NCBI GenBank assembly: GCA_964527385.1
Contig: CAZGPZ010000021.1
Coordinates: forward strand, 1 to 16,308
Direction: 5' to 3'
DNA from: JANWHZ01 sp964527385
GTDB lineage: Bacteria; Patescibacteriota; Saccharimonadia; Saccharimonadales; UBA4665
Length of the DNA: 16,308 nucleotides
Part shown: positions 13,319-16,308 of the stretch, piece after piece
Numbering within the stretch: position 1 is the first letter of the stretch
Layout: each line of letters starts with the position of its first letter
Position numbers and translations under genes: made by a program
Notes under the pieces: model-generated
Database searches by the model: none
What the model saw: only the letters and a program-made list of their open reading frames with translations
Told to the model about the DNA's origin: nothing

Positions 13319-13849
13319 ATGAGTCAAGAAAAAATTAGCAGGCGCCGCCTGTTCGGTGGAGCGTTTGTTACCGTGGCCGCAATGACACTTTGGTTATCTG
13401 GTTGCCGCACTAATAATCCAAATATCCCTACCCAAAAGGCCTTGGATGGCGAAGCCTGGGGCAAGTATCCACAAATTGACGTGACACAGCTCGAGCTGGT
13501 TAAGCCAGGTACAACACTTAGGATTCTTCGGGATGTATTCGACGAACGCGATCTGATAGCCAACGGCTTTCATGTTGACGGACTCGACGATACGCTTATT
13601 TACGAGCTCGTTCGCGAAGAACTGTTGCCGGGACAAACTTCCATAGCTGGCGCCGATAAGGGCTGGTGGACGGCAAATATCATATCAGAAGCAATCGACC
13701 GTGATCCTTCTCTCACCCGTCCAGGCGGGCACACGCTAACGGTCGTTGGCCAAGTGTACAGAACCTTTGCCATAGGCGAACAGGTAACCGATATCCCTTC
13801 TGGCCCAACAGTGTTTATCGCCGTGTCAACCGAACCGACTAGCAGGTAG
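13319..13849 (+). CDS. Exported protein with twin-arginine signal and lipobox
   Basis: The 176-residue protein has a twin-arginine motif SRRRLFGG (residues 7-14), a hydrophobic core (about 13-27), and a lipobox LSGC with the Cys at 29. This predicts export, possibly folded by the Tat route, then lipid attachment to the outer face of the membrane. The mature part has no family I recognise. It is acidic and mixed alpha/beta in feel, with GADKGWWTANIISEAIDRD and GHTLTVVGQVYRTFAIGEQV segments. Its promoter and ribosome site are strong. It is convergent with the helicase gene, 24 bases away, with no terminator visible between. The Sec route is possible if Tat is absent from the genome. Confidence 0.85.
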   Translation: MSQEKISRRRLFGGAFVTVAAMTLWLSGCRTNNPNIPTQKALDGEAWGKYPQIDVTQLELVKPGTTLRILRDVFDERDLIANGFHVDGLDDTLIYELVREELLPGQTSIAGADKGWWTANIISEAIDRDPSLTRPGGHTLTVVGQVYRTFAIGEQVTDIPSGPTVFIAVSTEPTSR

Positions 13850-13873
13850 CTTCATCTCAACACACGGGGTGAA

Positions 13874-15397
13874 TTATTTGGAGGTCGTGAGCTCGAGGAG
13901 TTCTTTGCCATAGAGTTCTAGTTTCTTGGGGCCGATGCCCGGCATGGCCAGGAGTTGGTGTTCGGTTTGCGGCGGCCGGGCAGCAAGTGCCTCCAGGAGA
14001 GAGTCGTGCGCGATTATATACGCAGGCACTTTGTCGGTTTGCGCGCGGCGCAGGCGCCAGGCTTTCAATTTCTCGAGCAGCTCGTGGTCAACGGGTACGG
14101 CTGCTGCCGGCTTTTCTTGTGCTTGCGGTTCTTCGGGTTCATCATCGGTCACGCCAGCCAACGCCGCCGACGCCTCGCGCAGCACGGCGTCAAATTCATA
14201 AATTGCCGGGTGCAAACGCATCGCCATTTGGTTCATGCCAACCAGATATACCCCGTCCAGTGACCGGACGCGTGACAACGCGACGTACCCCATGCCGGGC
14301 GTGAATGACCGGCTGAGGTCGATTTCCGCCGCGTCCAGGCTCATGCCCTGGCTCTTATGGATAGTGATCGCCCACGCCAGGCGGAGCGGCAACTGCGACA
14401 CTTCTGCCCGCTTTTTGCCGTCCTCCTCAAGCGCCCAGCTGTGCGGCTCGACCGCTATGGTTTTGCCATTCTGTATCATCTGGACTAGTGGCTTGCCATC
14501 TTTGAAACCGATCACCCTGCCCCGGCTGCCATTCACAAAACCCTTGGCAAAGTCGTTGGCTACGAACATGACTTCCGCGCCAACTTTTAGTTCGAGTTGC
14601 TCCGGCGCAAGGACGCTTCGCTTCAGCTGATCAACTTTTGCGGCCGGACCGTGGGATTGCATCAGAAACACCTCTATATTCGCCGCTAATGCTTGCAAAT
14701 GCCGTTGGTTGATCGAATCGACGTCGATGTTATGCGAATACAGCCTGGTCACAGCCTGGTCGGAAGCGGGCCGCACGCCAAGGCGTTCCTGAAGCGCGTC
14801 CGTATGCCAGTCCTCTACTTCGCCACGGCGCATCGCCTCAAGCACATCGAGCAAGCGGTCGCCGGACTGGCGGTGTTGTTCGGTCAGGTAGCAGATTTGG
14901 GGCTTGAGCTCGCTCCAGGCATGCGACAAGTGGACAAAATCTTCCGCTTCACCCGCCCTGCTGACGGGTGGCAGCTGGAACAAATCGCCGACGAGTATAA
15001 CCTGCAAGCCGCCAAATGGCGCTTGGTCGTCTCGGATGAGCTTTGCGACCTCGTCCAGCATATCCAGGCGTTTGCCGTGCAGCATGGATACCTCGTCAAT
15101 CACCAGGATATCCGTGTTCACATACCGTTTCCTGAGCGTCGCGTTCGTATACAAGATATCCCTGTCAAGCTGTGTCAGCGCATCCCGGATCCCTAGGCCC
15201 GACCATGAGTGGATAGTCGACCCGCCGATATGCGTCGCCGCGATGCCGGTGCTCGCCGTGACCGCGACGTTTTTGCCCTGGCGTGCCGCGCGGCGGACGA
15301 ATTCATTCAGCACGTACGTCTTGCCAGCACCGGGCGCCCCGGTCAAAAATACCGACGTGCCGGACAACATAACATTCAACGCTTGTGCCTGCCTCAT
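13874..15397 (-). CDS. PIF1-like superfamily 1B helicase with HRDC domain
   Basis: This is a 507-residue ATP-dependent DNA helicase. Motifs in order: Walker A GAPGAGKT (20-27); TASTGIAATHIGGSTIHSW (motif Ia); ILVIDEVSML (Walker B); VILVGDLFQLPPV (motif III); LTEQHRQ; PLRLAWAITIHKSQGMSLD (motif V) and YVALSRVRSL (motif VI). An acidic Pro/Glu-rich linker (DDEPEEPQAQEKP) leads to a C-terminal HRDC-type domain (AYIIAHDSLLEALA...MPGIGPKKLELYG). PIF1-type enzymes unwind forked or G-quadruplex DNA. The start is the ATG at 15397. The open frame to 15697 is not coding, as it runs into an unrelated structured repeat and lacks helicase character. AATAAT (15413-15408) is a possible extended -10 giving an almost leaderless mRNA. 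Confidence 0.92.
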   Translation of the reverse strand: MRQAQALNVMLSGTSVFLTGAPGAGKTYVLNEFVRRAARQGKNVAVTASTGIAATHIGGSTIHSWSGLGIRDALTQLDRDILYTNATLRKRYVNTDILVIDEVSMLHGKRLDMLDEVAKLIRDDQAPFGGLQVILVGDLFQLPPVSRAGEAEDFVHLSHAWSELKPQICYLTEQHRQSGDRLLDVLEAMRRGEVEDWHTDALQERLGVRPASDQAVTRLYSHNIDVDSINQRHLQALAANIEVFLMQSHGPAAKVDQLKRSVLAPEQLELKVGAEVMFVANDFAKGFVNGSRGRVIGFKDGKPLVQMIQNGKTIAVEPHSWALEEDGKKRAEVSQLPLRLAWAITIHKSQGMSLDAAEIDLSRSFTPGMGYVALSRVRSLDGVYLVGMNQMAMRLHPAIYEFDAVLREASAALAGVTDDEPEEPQAQEKPAAAVPVDHELLEKLKAWRLRRAQTDKVPAYIIAHDSLLEALAARPPQTEHQLLAMPGIGPKKLELYGKELLELTTSK

Positions 15398-15503
15398 AGT
15401 GCTTACTATTATTCCACGGCTGTGCTGGAACTGGATAGGGGCAGATCGACAACGTTCTTGCCGCGGAAGAACCAAAGCTGATCTTTCCCAAAGAATCCAA
15501 CCC

Positions 15504-15655
15504 CATACTTTTTGCCTTGACCCAAAAGTATGCAAAAAATCAAGGGCGGCTACGCTTGCTTGGGTTAATCGTTGTAAAACGCCACAACCGCTCCATGATC
15601 CCCGCTTCGCTATCATGGAGCGCCCACTGCATGGGAAGTTGTGGCTTGTTACAAC
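15504..15655 (+). repeat. Structured intergenic repeat, copy 1
   Basis: The copy begins with a hairpin (CATACTTTTTG ... CAAAAGTATG, 15504-15532) and CAAAAAATCAAGG. After about 25 bases comes a three-layer stem: GTTGTAA/TTACAAC (15571-15577, 15649-15655), GCCACAAC/GTTGTGGC (15581-15588, 15638-15645) and CGCTCCATGAT/ATCATGGAGCG (15589-15599, 15612-15622). The 19-base core ATCCCCGCTTCGCTATCAT (15598-15616) recurs exactly, inverted, in copy 2. Confidence 0.8.
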
Positions 15656-15699
15656 GCTCCCGCCGGGCTGCGCTCTGTATGCCCAATCAACAGCCAAGG

Positions 15700-15728
15700 C
15701 AACCTACAAGGCTTTGCCTTGCAGGTTG
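15700..15728. repeat. Hairpin between the repeat copies
   Basis: CAACCT-A-CAAGGC and GCCTTG-C-AGGTTG form a 13-position stem with one mismatch and a TTT loop. No T-tract follows that would mark a standard terminator. Confidence 0.6.
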
Positions 15729-15748
15729 TTTAATTAACCCGCGAAGCT

Positions 15749-15785
15749 CCATGGTTGTTTATGGCCATAGCGGAACGAACCATGG
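15749..15785. repeat. Second hairpin between the repeat copies
   Basis: CCATGGTT (15749-15756) and AACCATGG (15778-15785) form a perfect 8-bp stem enclosing a smaller palindrome (TATGGCCATA). Confidence 0.6.
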
Positions 15786-15802
15786 CGTAAACGTTCGTAA
15801 AA

Positions 15803-15946
15803 CCAACAACTTCTCCCGTAGGGAGCGCCAGATGATAGCGAAGCGGGGATTATCTGGCAGTTGTTGGGCTTTACAACGGTTGCCCAGTGAGTGAAGCTCC
15901 GGCCTTGAACTTTTTGCATACTTTTTGGGGCAAGCCAAAAAGCATG
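15803..15946 (-). repeat. Structured intergenic repeat, copy 2 (inverted)
   Basis: This is copy 1 in opposite orientation. Outer hairpin CATACTTTTTGG ... CCAAAAAGCATG is at 15917-15946, with CCTTGAACTTTTTG just before it. The inner stem has CCAACAACT/AGTTGTTGG (15803-15811, 15859-15867), CTCCC/GGGAG (15813-15825) and CCAGAT/ATCTGG (15828-15857). The 19-base core is at 15832-15850. Stem arms differ between copies but stay paired, which is a sign of selection on structure or of family divergence. Confidence 0.8.
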
Positions 15947-15972
15947 AAAGTGGATTTCTTGGGAAGGAACAA

Positions 15973-16308
15973 TTACTTTTTGGGGCGGATTTTATTCATA
16001 AAACCGGATTTTCTATCGCGGTACGCGAGTTCGCGGCGGAATTGGTCCAAGCGCACGACATATTTGTCGAATTGGTTGTAGAGTTGCGAATAATGCGCGC
16101 TGGGCGTCATGACGTGCAAGAGGCGCCCCTTGCCCTCCAGGTATTCGACCAGCGAGAAAAAGTCGCCGTCGCCGGACACGATGATCGCCTTCTGGTAATT
16201 GCTCAGCTCCTTCATCGCCCATAGCACCAGATCGGCATCGATATTGCCTTTCACTGGGCGAGCGTCTTCTTTGTCTTCCGACTTTTCTTCTTCGCGCGGT
16301 TTCGTGAC
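15973..16308 (-). CDS. NYN domain (LabA/DUF88-like) protein, N-terminus cut by window edge
   Basis: The frame is open from the window edge to a TAA at 15973, giving at least 111 residues. The visible part is the second half of a NYN domain, a PIN-like nuclease fold: KGNIDADLVLWAMKELSNYQKAIIVSGDGDFFSLVEYLEGKGRLLHVM. Conserved acidic residues appear in NIDADLVL and SGDGDF, which in this family hold the metal ion. An acidic/basic low-complexity stretch (KPREEEKSEDKEDARP) lies before it. A C-terminal tail YNQFDKYVVRLDQFRRELAYR follows. RNA cleavage is the likely role by family. The GTG at 16254 is not a true start because the domain continues upstream. Confidence 0.85.
   Translation of the reverse strand, partial: VTKPREEEKSEDKEDARPVKGNIDADLVLWAMKELSNYQKAIIVSGDGDFFSLVEYLEGKGRLLHVMTPSAHYSQLYNQFDKYVVRLDQFRRELAYRDRKSGFMNKIRPKK

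Noticed and set aside
15398..15697. N-terminal extension of the helicase
   Set aside because: It runs through the structured repeat, has no helicase similarity, and an ATG at 15397 begins directly before the Walker A region.
15517..15919. ORFs on both strands in the repeat block
   Set aside because: They result from hairpin arms read in open frames; no ribosome sites or recognisable domains.
1..16308. UGA=Gly genetic code (as in Gracilibacteria/Absconditabacteria)
   Set aside because: Conserved genes such as mraZ end properly at TGA and no conserved protein needs TGA read through.
1..16308. tRNA genes, rRNA or CRISPR arrays
   Set aside because: No T-arm-like GTTCRA with a matching cloverleaf, no rRNA core sequence, and no regularly spaced direct repeats were seen.

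Overview
The window looks like part of a chromosome from a small-genome member of the Candidate Phyla Radiation, most likely Candidatus Saccharibacteria (TM7). This is inference from gene content: a condensed dcw (division and cell wall) cluster, short proteins, a YvcK homologue, a PIF1-type helicase with an HRDC tail, and several small hypothetical genes. UGA works as a stop here (for example at the ends of mraZ and the DUF4287 gene), so the UGA=Gly code of Gracilibacteria and Absconditabacteria does not apply. No database search was possible.

Layout. At 1-1062, a truncated minus-strand membrane-anchored protein diverges from a DUF4287 gene, followed by a P-loop (uridine-kinase-like) NTPase. 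At 1063-1695 there is a gene-free stretch with a promoter-like site over a palindrome. From about 10530 down to 1696 the minus strand carries the dcw operon, in transcription order mraZ, rsmH, ftsL, ftsI, mraY, ftsW, murG, ftsQ. It starts from a promoter covered by MraZ-type repeats. From mraY onward the genes are tightly packed or overlapping, but two spacers (mraZ-rsmH, 484 nt; rsmH-ftsL, 199 nt or slightly more) are long and full of hairpins. In both, stems that contain an A/C mismatch in plus-strand RNA become G-U pairs in minus-strand RNA, the sense strand of the operon. At 10646-12053 are yvcK, with stacked palindromes over its start, and a small single-gene unit with its own promoter and terminator. 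At 12117-13176 a DUF1761 membrane protein gene is joined by a TAATG overlap to a metallo-beta-lactamase-fold gene broken by a one-base frameshift just before its metal-binding motif. At 13319-13849 is a plus-strand gene with a twin-arginine signal and lipobox. At 13874-15397 is the helicase. At 15504-15946 two inverted copies of a structured repeat flank two more hairpins, and a NYN-domain gene runs off the right edge.

How the genes work together. MraZ represses dcw operons in other bacteria, and its presumed sites here overlap the -35/-10 region. RsmH methylates 16S rRNA. MraY and MurG make lipid I and lipid II. FtsW and FtsI polymerise and cross-link septal peptidoglycan, and FtsL and FtsQ are divisome scaffolds. 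The Mur ligases, ftsA and ftsZ are absent from the cluster. YvcK, which links carbon metabolism to the envelope in Gram-positive bacteria, lies just upstream.

The best candidates for something undescribed are the structured RNA in the mraZ-rsmH spacer and the small ORF plus hairpin in the rsmH-ftsL spacer.
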